A stretch of 64,000 nucleotides of DNA from Pedobacter cryoconitis (lineage in GTDB: Bacteria > Bacteroidota > Bacteroidia > Sphingobacteriales > Sphingobacteriaceae): assembly GCF_014200605.1 (NCBI RefSeq), contig NZ_JACHCE010000002.1:797300-861299 (forward strand), in the 5' to 3' direction. Position numbers and translations under genes: made by a program. Every line of letters starts with the position of its first letter. Position 1 is the stretch's first letter. Shown piece after piece: positions 57,074-64,000 of this stretch. The notes beneath the pieces were generated by a model, which ran no database searches, was not told the DNA's origin, and saw only the letters and a list, made by a program, of their open reading frames with translations.

Positions 57074-59983
57074 TTAAAAGCCAACATTAACACCTAATAA
57101 GAAACTTCTTGATTGTGGATAAGTTCCATAATCAACACCCATGTCAGGGCCGTTTGCATCGTAACGGCTTACTTCAGGGTCTAATCCACTATATTTAGTG
57201 AAAGTCAGAATGTTATAGCCTGTAGCGAATATGGTTAGTTTATCCATTTTTAACTTTCCTAATGCTGTCTTTCCAAAATTGTACGATAGAGTCGCAGTTT
57301 TAAGTCTAAGATAAGAAGCATTCTCTACAAATCTGCTGGATGTCAGTGAATTGGTATTTGTAAATGAAGAAGTAGTTAACTGTGCTTTTGGGATATCTGT
57401 AATCTGTCCAGGAGTAGTCCATCTGTTTAATACAGCTGCTGACTGGTTTTTTGCATCATACATTCCTTCCAGTTCAATTCTTGAAGCATTAAACAACTGA
57501 TTGCCTTGTACACCCTGGAAAAATACAGACAGACCGAAGTTTCCATAAGTGAAATTGTTGTTTATACCATAAGTGAATTTAGGCTGTGCTGATCCGATAA
57601 ACTGACGGTCGCCGTTATCTCTCTGTCCATTGTTGTTGGTATCCTGATAAGTCGCATTACCAGTTTTTGGATCAACTCCTGTGAATACATAACCATAAAT
57701 ACTTCCTAACGGGCGTCCAACCACAACTCTTATGGCAGCGTCGCGTTCAAAGATTCCACCATAATCAAGGGATTGTGTTGTATTTCCAAGGCTGGTTACT
57801 TTATTTCTGTTCAGGGAGAAATTTAAGTCTGTCGACCAGGTGAATTTGCTTTTTACAATGTTTTTGGTAGATAATGCAAACTCTAAACCTTTATTTTCCA
57901 TTGATCCAACATTCAACGCCTGTGTTCCTAATCCCGAAGAGGTAGGTAGTTGAACTTTCACTAAAAGATCATTGGTCTTTTTCAGATAAGCATCAGCTGT
58001 GAAAGTTAATCTACTATCAAACATCGTTAAATCGATACCGATATTAGTTTGTGTGGTCTTTTCCCATGAAAGCTGATCATTTGCAGGCTGATCGAGTGTA
58101 TAAGAATTCTGTGCAGTGATCTGATATAGTTTCATATATGCATAGTCTCCGATACCTTCATCATTACCAACTTTACCCCAGCTACCACGAATCTTTAAAT
58201 CATTGATCGTTTTACTGTCTTTCATGAAGTTTTCTCCTGATATTCTCCATCCTGCAGAAACAGAAGGGAAATAACCAAATTTATGACCAGGGGCAAAACG
58301 CGAAGATCCGTCAGCTCTGAAGTTAGAACTCAGTAAATATTTGCCATCAAAAGCATAATTAACTCTTGCTAAATAAGACTGTTTAGCCCATTGAGAACGC
58401 TGTGGTATTTTTGGGGCAATTGATGGAGCAATTGGAAGACCTTGCTGATCTACAAAACGGGTAGCTGAATATTCCAGATAGGTGTAATCAGATTCCTGGA
58501 TAGTATAACCGGCCATTGCACCAAAAACATTTTTACCAATTGTTTTATTATAACTCAGGATATTTTCATTTAACCATACATGGTCATTGGTCTTGTTGTT
58601 ATTATAGATCCCTCTTTCGGTACGTCCGTAAACTGTTTTAAAAGGATCAAGGGTATAATCATAGTATTCATTTCTAACATTCGTACTAATGGTAGATTTA
58701 AAAACTAAATCTTTATTGAAATTGATCTCACCGCCAAATGCACCGATAAACTTTAATTGTCTTCTTGTGTTTTTAGAACCAAATGCATTTCCGATAGGGT
58801 TTTCATATCCCCCCGGTACTGGTGTATAATTACCATTAGGATCAAAAATAGTTAAAGTAGGTGGTGTAGTTAAAGCTGCCAGTATGACACCTCCTTTAGA
58901 AATTCCGGCGTTATCTGATACATCAATAGACTTATTAGAAGTTAAAGCAGCAGTAACGTTGAATTTTAACCAGCTGGTCATGCGCTGGCTACCGTTAAAG
59001 TTGAAACTATATCTATCTAATTTTGCAGGGGCAACAACACCTTTGTCTTGCTGATAACCTGAAGATAAATAATATTGTCCTCCTTTAGTTCCGCCAGATA
59101 GCGATAACTGATAGTTATTTTGCTGTCCGGTTCCAAAAGCTTCTTTTTGCCAGTCAGTGTTCTGCGTACCGCCAAATTCAGTGTAACCCAGATCTTTCAT
59201 TAATGAAATGTATTGATCACTGTTTAAAACTTTTTGTTTTCTCCAGAAGTTAGATATACCTGTAAATGCATTAAACCCAACCTTCACCTGGCCTGCAGTA
59301 CCTTTTTTAGTTGTAATCAATACGACTCCATTTGCACCGCTTGAACCATAGATGGCAGCTGCCGATGCATCCTTTAAAATGGTCATCGTTTCGATATCGT
59401 TTGGATTGATGAAACTTGCATCTCTGGAAGTAACACCGTTAATAACATATAAAGGACTGTTTGATGCAGTCAAAGATGTATTACCACGAATACTTACCGA
59501 AATACCAGCACCTGGCTTACCAGATTGAGAAGTAACCTGTACACCTGCTGCTTTACCCTGAAGGGCTTGCAGTGCATTGGTTACAGGTTGATTCTGGATA
59601 TCTTTAGCAGAAATAGAAGATACTGCTGTAGTCAGGTCTTTCTTAGTCTGTGTACCGTAACCAACTACGATTACTTCATTTAACTGTTGATTGTCGTCTG
59701 CTAGTTTTACACTAACATTTTTACGGTTGCTTATTGCTTCTTCTATTGTCTTATAACCTATAAAAGAAAAAATAAGGGTACTGTTTGCTGGTGCAGATAA
59801 AGTATAGGAACCATTTCCGCTGGTTACCACACCATTGTTAGTTCCTTTAACCTTTACCGAAACTCCCGGTAAGGGCAGGCCCTGATGATCTTTCACTTCA
59901 CCTTTGATGTTGATGTTCTGTGCTAGTGCCACAGAGATCCCGCATAAAAGACAAATGATAAAAAGAGTAAAGTTTTTAGTCAT
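57074..59983 (-). CDS. SusC/RagA-family TonB-linked outer-membrane transporter
   Basis: TonB-dependent glycan importer of 969 residues. A signal peptide (about 1-22, to ALAQ) is followed by a carboxypeptidase-regulatory-like domain (about 25-105, GLPLPGVSVKVKGTNNGVV), the SusC plug (about 112-230, with VIVVGYGTQTKKDLTTAVSS and ASAAAIYGSSGANGVVLITT) and the barrel, ending in LLGVNVGF. There is no N-terminal signalling extension of the kind that talks to an anti-sigma factor, so control must come from elsewhere, plausibly the adjacent membrane regulator. First gene of the operon. Confidence 0.96.
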   Translation of the reverse strand: MTKNFTLFIICLLCGISVALAQNINIKGEVKDHQGLPLPGVSVKVKGTNNGVVTSGNGSYTLSAPANSTLIFSFIGYKTIEEAISNRKNVSVKLADDNQQLNEVIVVGYGTQTKKDLTTAVSSISAKDIQNQPVTNALQALQGKAAGVQVTSQSGKPGAGISVSIRGNTSLTASNSPLYVINGVTSRDASFINPNDIETMTILKDASAAAIYGSSGANGVVLITTKKGTAGQVKVGFNAFTGISNFWRKQKVLNSDQYISLMKDLGYTEFGGTQNTDWQKEAFGTGQQNNYQLSLSGGTKGGQYYLSSGYQQDKGVVAPAKLDRYSFNFNGSQRMTSWLKFNVTAALTSNKSIDVSDNAGISKGGVILAALTTPPTLTIFDPNGNYTPVPGGYENPIGNAFGSKNTRRQLKFIGAFGGEINFNKDLVFKSTISTNVRNEYYDYTLDPFKTVYGRTERGIYNNNKTNDHVWLNENILSYNKTIGKNVFGAMAGYTIQESDYTYLEYSATRFVDQQGLPIAPSIAPKIPQRSQWAKQSYLARVNYAFDGKYLLSSNFRADGSSRFAPGHKFGYFPSVSAGWRISGENFMKDSKTINDLKIRGSWGKVGNDEGIGDYAYMKLYQITAQNSYTLDQPANDQLSWEKTTQTNIGIDLTMFDSRLTFTADAYLKKTNDLLVKVQLPTSSGLGTQALNVGSMENKGLEFALSTKNIVKSKFTWSTDLNFSLNRNKVTSLGNTTQSLDYGGIFERDAAIRVVVGRPLGSIYGYVFTGVDPKTGNATYQDTNNNGQRDNGDRQFIGSAQPKFTYGINNNFTYGNFGLSVFFQGVQGNQLFNASRIELEGMYDAKNQSAAVLNRWTTPGQITDIPKAQLTTSSFTNTNSLTSSRFVENASYLRLKTATLSYNFGKTALGKLKMDKLTIFATGYNILTFTKYSGLDPEVSRYDANGPDMGVDYGTYPQSRSFLLGVNVGF

Positions 59984-60105
59984 GATTTGCTTGTTTATAT
60001 TTGTGTTTGATTGTTAAAGTTAACGCCTAATATCTGTTAAAAACAAGATAATCGGTAAATATATTTTGCGTAAAATACTGATATATAGATTGTTATAAAC
60101 TATTT

Positions 60106-60213
60106 GATACGCTTCAATACCGTAGGATTAATTCTGGTTTATAGCTGATTTACAGGAGTTAGTGAAACATAATCTATCCGCCGCATCCGGTAAACGATAC
60201 GCTCTGATACCCT
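60106..60213 (-). promoter_or_regulatory. Paired candidate operator sites upstream of susC
   Basis: Two 16-base sites read GATACGCTTCAATACC (60106-60121) and GATACGCTCTGATACC (60196-60211). They agree at 13 of 16 positions and are exactly 90 bases apart. Each consists of two GATAC-like half-sites with a 10-base period, one helical turn, suiting a dimeric or tandem DNA-binding domain on one face. They lie 123 and 213 bases before the susC start, between susC and the regulator gene. Regulatory role is inferred. The rest of the 269-base gap is AT-rich. Confidence 0.5.
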
Positions 60214-60252
60214 TTAAAATTAATACGATTCTTGAGAAGAATTTATTGGCTT

Positions 60253-62160
60253 TTATTCGAGAACAAGCTGACTCCATCCATTTTTACTGACCTTTTTTAA
60301 GACTGCTTTTCTTTCTTCCATCAGAATTTTAATCTTTGATCCATAAGTCCAGCAGGTACTTTGACGGATATTCAAAATTTCGGCGAGCTTATGAGAGGAG
60401 ATCTTTCCTTTACTGGAGTAGATCAGGAAGATCATATAGAAAGCTTTATTGATCGGGATACGGGTATTTTGAAAAACAGTATAGGCAGTAACTGATTCTT
60501 CGTATCCGCATTTACTGCATCTTCTGCTAAATGCAATATGTCCGGTATAGAAATGTGTGTTTTTACATTTGCGGCAGGTATAGCCATCTTTCCATTTCAG
60601 CTCGGAAAGGAAAAGATTACAGCTTTCTTTGTCAGGATAAATTCTGCTGAATTCTTCAAAATCGACATCTGCAGACATCACCCGGTCACGGGTTACTTTC
60701 TCCACATTAGTCTGCAATTCCTGGTTATCCTGCTCCAGCAGGACATTCATCCTGGATATTTCTTCGGCCTGTTGTTGTAAACGGTCATTGACAGCAAGTA
60801 ATTCTGCATTTTTAGCTTCAATAATGAGCGATTTGTGAAATACTTCTTTAGTACGTTCCTCTACTTTAGTTTCCAGTTGCTGGTTTAAGGTGTCTTTCAA
60901 TTTGGCATTTTCTGCCATCTGACGGATGATCTGGCGCTGTACTTTTTCTTTCTTTGTTTTCAGGATACGGACTTTATCGCCAATGGCAAAAGAAAGAAAG
61001 ACCATTTCCAGTACAAAACAGAAACTTAAGCTATAATAGCTGATTACGCCAAAGTTTAGCCATTCAAACCCTAACATGATCAGGAATTTTAAGGTAAAAC
61101 CAATAAACAGGAAGCTATAGCCCAGCACAAAGAAACGTGCAGGTTTATAACCTTGTTTATAAATGTAAATACCGGTATAAAAGGCAACAGCTAAGGGGAT
61201 AAATTCAAGGAATTTATAAGTGAATAAAGAGCGGTCAAAAAACAGACTGTAAAGGAAAAGTACTGTTCTGATACCGATAACATATAAAATGAATTGATTT
61301 AGTCTTGGTGCTTTAGCTTTAACAAGTAATAATTGTTTGGTAAACAGCAGGGCAAACAGACTCGTAGCATATAAGGCAAAGGCATAGGCAATCTGGTTCC
61401 ATGCAGTGGCAGCAGACCAGAGATACTGATAGGCAATACCATCTGTACTCATTTCAAAGAAGCCTACACTTAAATTATAAAGTACATAATAGAGGTATTG
61501 TCTTTGCCGGATAGCAATAAACATGATCAGGTTGTAAAAACTAAAGACCAGGATCATCCCATAGAAGATACCGAAGTAAAAGTACTCGTCAAGGGCGTAA
61601 GAGATAAACCAGTCTACGCTTCTTAGTACGATGATGGCATCAGATATTTGTGAGGACTTGAATTTGAAATAATAAACTTGTGTTTCATCGTTGTCGTTAT
61701 TGATATAAAGCTCGAAATTCTTATGGTGAACTTCCCGCTGATCAAACTTAAACTGATCTCCAAATTCTTTGATCTCATAAGTTCCATTTTTTTGAGGTAA
61801 ATAGGCAGTTACATGATCTATAGTCTGATCGAAAAATTCAAGCAGATATCTTTTATTGGCTTTGCTATTGTGTTTAATCTTAATTTTAAACCAATATGTT
61901 GCTTTCAGATCTGTGGTCTGCGGTGTGCTTTTTAGACTTTTTGTGAAACGGTGTTCGTAATCTTTACCACTGATTTTTTCAAAACTCAGCTTGTTCGCTG
62001 TATCTTTTAACCATTCTATCTCGTTGAAATTAAAGATGTGCTGATCTACATGATCGTTGACTGTAACAACTTTCTGTGCATAGATAGCCGGGCTGAGAAC
62101 AAGAAGTAATAGTGCTGTTATAAAAACGCGTAAAAGAGAGTGAGTGAACTGGTTAAACAT
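60253..62160 (-). CDS. 7TMR-DISM membrane sensor fused to an IS1595-type zinc ribbon and helix-turn-helix
   Basis: A 635-residue protein in five parts: signal peptide (1-29); a periplasmic 7TMR-DISMED2-like beta domain (about 30-185) that in relatives binds carbohydrates; seven membrane helices (about 191-395); a coiled coil (about 397-495); and a cytoplasmic C-terminal domain. The last has a CxxC-x15-CxxC zinc ribbon (Cys529, 532, 548, 551) followed by VTAYTVFQNTRIPINKAF and a helix-turn-helix (about 586-612, KISSHKLAEILNIRQSTC). This order matches the N-terminal part of IS1595-family transposases. The DDE nuclease domain is absent; only about 20 residues follow. I infer a membrane-bound transcription regulator of the adjacent susCD operon. 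Confidence 0.85.
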   Translation of the reverse strand: MFNQFTHSLLRVFITALLLLVLSPAIYAQKVVTVNDHVDQHIFNFNEIEWLKDTANKLSFEKISGKDYEHRFTKSLKSTPQTTDLKATYWFKIKIKHNSKANKRYLLEFFDQTIDHVTAYLPQKNGTYEIKEFGDQFKFDQREVHHKNFELYINNDNDETQVYYFKFKSSQISDAIIVLRSVDWFISYALDEYFYFGIFYGMILVFSFYNLIMFIAIRQRQYLYYVLYNLSVGFFEMSTDGIAYQYLWSAATAWNQIAYAFALYATSLFALLFTKQLLLVKAKAPRLNQFILYVIGIRTVLFLYSLFFDRSLFTYKFLEFIPLAVAFYTGIYIYKQGYKPARFFVLGYSFLFIGFTLKFLIMLGFEWLNFGVISYYSLSFCFVLEMVFLSFAIGDKVRILKTKKEKVQRQIIRQMAENAKLKDTLNQQLETKVEERTKEVFHKSLIIEAKNAELLAVNDRLQQQAEEISRMNVLLEQDNQELQTNVEKVTRDRVMSADVDFEEFSRIYPDKESCNLFLSELKWKDGYTCRKCKNTHFYTGHIAFSRRCSKCGYEESVTAYTVFQNTRIPINKAFYMIFLIYSSKGKISSHKLAEILNIRQSTCWTYGSKIKILMEERKAVLKKVSKNGWSQLVLE

Positions 62161-62236
62161 AAATGAATAAAGAAGCCCATGGCATTTGGTACAGAAGCAA
62201 ATATAAACTTAATTTGATTGCAATTCTGCAACGTTA

Positions 62237-62266
62237 TTGCATATGTCTTTATATGGTCTATATTTG
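62237..62266 (+). promoter_or_regulatory. Promoter of lgt
   Basis: TTG, 19 bases, TATATTTG: a good Bacteroidota -33/-7 pair, ending 30 bases before the ATG. Confidence 0.65.
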
Positions 62267-62296
62267 CAGGCATTAATACAAAATTTTTAAGCAAAT

Positions 62297-63133
62297 ATGA
62301 GCATAGCGACTATAATATGGAACCCCGGTGATTCAATAATTGATTTAGGATTTTTTGCCTTAAAATATTACTCTTTGTTTTTTCTTCTTGCTTTTGTTTC
62401 CAGCTATATCGTTGTGAAAAAACAATTTATTAAATATGGTATTGATGTCGAACTGATGGACTCTTTAACCATATATACTGTTTTGGGAACTTTAATTGGT
62501 GCGCGTCTTGGTCACGTACTGTTTTATGATTTTGCTTATTTTTCTAAGCATCCGCTGGAAGCAATCCTTCCGGTTACTTTTTCTCCGCACTTCCGGATCA
62601 CGGGTTTCCTCGGGCTGGCAAGTCATGGCGGTGGAATAGGGATCATGCTGGGTTTGATTTTATTTAGTAGAAAGTTTAAAATAAAATTGTGGTTCCTGCT
62701 GGATCAGATTGCACTGGTTGTTCCGCTGGCAGGTACTTTTATCCGTTTGGGAAACCTGATGAATTCAGAGATTATTGGTAAGCCAACTGATGTAAGCTGG
62801 GCTTTTGTGTTTTTGAGAGATGATAATATTCCGCGTCACCCTGCACAGTTATATGAGGCTATTGCCTATTTATTGATCTTTGGCTTCGTATATCTGCTGA
62901 TGAAAAAATACCCAAGATCATCTGGTTTTTATTTCGGACTGGTTATCTTCCTGATTTTCTGTTTCAGATTGGGTATTGAATTTATTAAGGAAGATCAGTC
63001 TGCTTTTGAGGCGGGTATGTTTTTAAATATGGGACAATTGTTAAGCATCCCCTTTATTTTAACAGGAATGGTCATTATGTATCTTAAAAGAAGTGAACCT
63101 GAGAATACACCGATGAAAACCGTTAAGCAATAA
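62297..63133 (+). CDS. lgt: Phosphatidylglycerol--prolipoprotein diacylglyceryl transferase
   Basis: Inner-membrane enzyme that attaches diacylglycerol to the lipobox Cys of prolipoproteins, needed for the SusD, GH30 and MsrB lipoproteins seen here. The 278 residues form about seven helices. Lgt motifs: LGTLIGARLGHVLFYD (about 63-78), SHGGGIGIM, the signature GTFIRLGNLMNSEIIGKPT (about 151-169), and RHPAQLYEA (about 185-193). Divergent from the membrane regulator; convergent with the MFS gene, overlapping it by 11 bases. Confidence 0.96.
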   Translation: MSIATIIWNPGDSIIDLGFFALKYYSLFFLLAFVSSYIVVKKQFIKYGIDVELMDSLTIYTVLGTLIGARLGHVLFYDFAYFSKHPLEAILPVTFSPHFRITGFLGLASHGGGIGIMLGLILFSRKFKIKLWFLLDQIALVVPLAGTFIRLGNLMNSEIIGKPTDVSWAFVFLRDDNIPRHPAQLYEAIAYLLIFGFVYLLMKKYPRSSGFYFGLVIFLIFCFRLGIEFIKEDQSAFEAGMFLNMGQLLSIPFILTGMVIMYLKRSEPENTPMKTVKQ

Positions 63134-63143
63134 CGGTTTTCAT
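63113..63143. terminator. Bidirectional hairpin over the stop codons of lgt and the MFS gene
   Basis: Perfect 13-base arms ATGAAAACCGTTA/TAACGGTTTTCAT with a five-base loop, followed by T5 on the plus strand. The lgt stop (63131-63133) and the convergent stop (63125-63123) each fall within one arm. Confidence 0.75.
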
Positions 63144-64000
63144 TTTTGTTCTGTTGTTTAACAGCGTAGTCAATAACATACAAAGCAGAAATCCTCCAAA
63201 GGCTAATCCCGCACCAACATATTGTGGAGAAGTAAAACCATAGGCTGCAATTGGCATACCACCTAAAAATGCACCAAGCGCATTTCCGGTATTGGCACTG
63301 GCCTGCATAGAAGAGGATGCTAACATTTCGGCTCCTTTTGCTGCGCCTATCATCAGCATTTGCATGGGTGCAATAACAGCGAATGCAAGGGCGCCGGTAA
63401 GGAAAGTCAATAAGATAGCTGCAATTTTAATATGGCTTAAAAGGGCAACTAATATCAATGTCATAATCATTGCCAGTAATAAATAACTGGTTGTTTTTAA
63501 GGGTGAAAATTTATCCGCCAGGCGGCCACCTGCAAAATTACCTACTGCCATTCCAAGACCTGCAATCACCATAATCGGGGTAATCATATTACTGTTGAAA
63601 TGAGCTACTTCGGTCATTAATGGCGCTATATAACTGATCCAGGCAAATAAACCCCCTGTACCTATTGCAGAAATTCCGATAATAATCCAGAGCTCTGGTT
63701 TCTTGAAAACTTTAAGGCTGTCCGAAAATTTGGTTTCTGATTGTGAAGGTAATACGGGCAACCATAGTTTGATGCTTGCTGCGGTAATCAGGGCAATTAC
63801 TGAAACGATCAGAAATGAGATTCTCCAGCTTACATTATGACCAATAAATGTACCTAGCGGTACACCGATGATATTAGCTATGGTTAAACCGGCAAACATA
63901 ACTGATACTGATTTAGCTTCACTTCCAGGATCGGCCAGTCTGCTGGCAACTACTGCACCTATACCAAAAAAGGCACCATGTGGTAAGCCTACTAAAAATC
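63123..64000 (-). CDS. MFS transporter (AraJ-like), C-terminal part
   Basis: Major facilitator of the arabinose-efflux/AraJ group. About 292 residues are present; the frame stays open to the right edge, so the N-terminal ~100 residues are missing. The visible start FLVGLPHGAFFGIGAVVA belongs to the third to fourth helix region, and about nine helices follow, with GGRLADKFSPL (the MFS loop motif in the second half) near the middle. The substrate is unknown; relatives export sugars or drugs. Ends in an 11-base convergent overlap with lgt. Confidence 0.88.
   Translation of the reverse strand, partial: FLVGLPHGAFFGIGAVVASRLADPGSEAKSVSVMFAGLTIANIIGVPLGTFIGHNVSWRISFLIVSVIALITAASIKLWLPVLPSQSETKFSDSLKVFKKPELWIIIGISAIGTGGLFAWISYIAPLMTEVAHFNSNMITPIMVIAGLGMAVGNFAGGRLADKFSPLKTTSYLLLAMIMTLILVALLSHIKIAAILLTFLTGALAFAVIAPMQMLMIGAAKGAEMLASSSMQASANTGNALGAFLGGMPIAAYGFTSPQYVGAGLAFGGFLLCMLLTTLLNNRTKMKTVIA

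Noticed and set aside
60253..60700. Possible IS1595 insertion sequence fused to or inserted in the sensor gene
   Set aside because: Only the zinc ribbon and helix-turn-helix are present, in frame, with no DDE domain, no terminal inverted repeats and no target duplication seen; this is a domain fusion, not an element.

Overview
The window is a stretch of chromosome from a member of the Bacteroidota, most likely a Sphingobacteriaceae genus such as Pedobacter (inference). The evidence is a SusC/SusD pair with glycoside hydrolases, TonB receptors, families largely confined to the phylum (a DUF5606 protein, a DUF4293 protein, a Porin_10-like beta-barrel), AT-rich DNA, weak or absent Shine-Dalgarno sequences, and repeated use of the Bacteroidota promoter form TTTG-N19-21-TAnnTTTG. 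No rRNA, tRNA, CRISPR array, prophage or intact insertion sequence was seen. Most of the window is ordinary core chromosome.

Layout. 1-8.6 kb: the 5' part of pruA, divergent from lpxK-PNP-porin; a secreted conserved protein; a cyclophilin with a DUF5606 protein; an unlisted 40-residue membrane protein; rlmH. 8.7-19.6 kb: a membrane-bound MutS-like ATPase, a GH1 beta-glucosidase, aconitase, a NodB deacetylase divergent from a TolC/adaptor pair, gpsA and a small exported protein. 19.8-29.8 kb: a TonB receptor, gamma-glutamyltransferase, a DEAD-box helicase with an Arg/Gly-rich tail, truA and an ABC exporter. 29.8-30.6 kb: a 747-bp gap holding two very long hairpins and a nested repeat. 30.6-44.7 kb: sucD, msrB, an RlpA-like protein, class Ia ribonucleotide reductase (nrdB-nrdA) behind an elaborate promoter region, an ABC pair, the agmatine-to-putrescine genes, fabG, a VWA membrane protein, a TRIC channel and a DivIC/FtsB protein. 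44.8-51.6 kb: eno, an ABC-2 exporter, carA, panB, a pseudouridine synthase and a lipoprotein. 51.8-62.2 kb: a polysaccharide utilisation locus. 62.3-64 kb: lgt and the C-terminal part of an MFS transporter.

The most interesting part is the polysaccharide locus, read on the minus strand in the order regulator - susC - susD - GH3 - GH30. GH30 plus GH3 suggests a beta-glucan, plausibly beta-1,6-linked: GH30 would cut the chain, SusC/SusD import the pieces and GH3 release glucose. The gene in the usual regulator position encodes neither a hybrid two-component sensor nor an anti-sigma factor. It encodes a 7TMR-DISM membrane sensor joined through a coiled coil to a zinc ribbon and helix-turn-helix of the kind found at the N-terminus of IS1595-family transposases. 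No transposase catalytic domain follows. Between this gene and susC lie two near-identical 16-bp sites, exactly 90 bp apart, each built from two GATAC-like half-sites 10 bp apart. I propose a membrane-bound one-component PUL regulator that has co-opted a transposase DNA-binding domain, with its operators next to it.

Several 3' ends carry long hairpins with 13-30 bp arms. The nrdB promoter region combines a perfect DnaA box inside a 20-bp-phased direct repeat with a palindrome over the probable transcription start.
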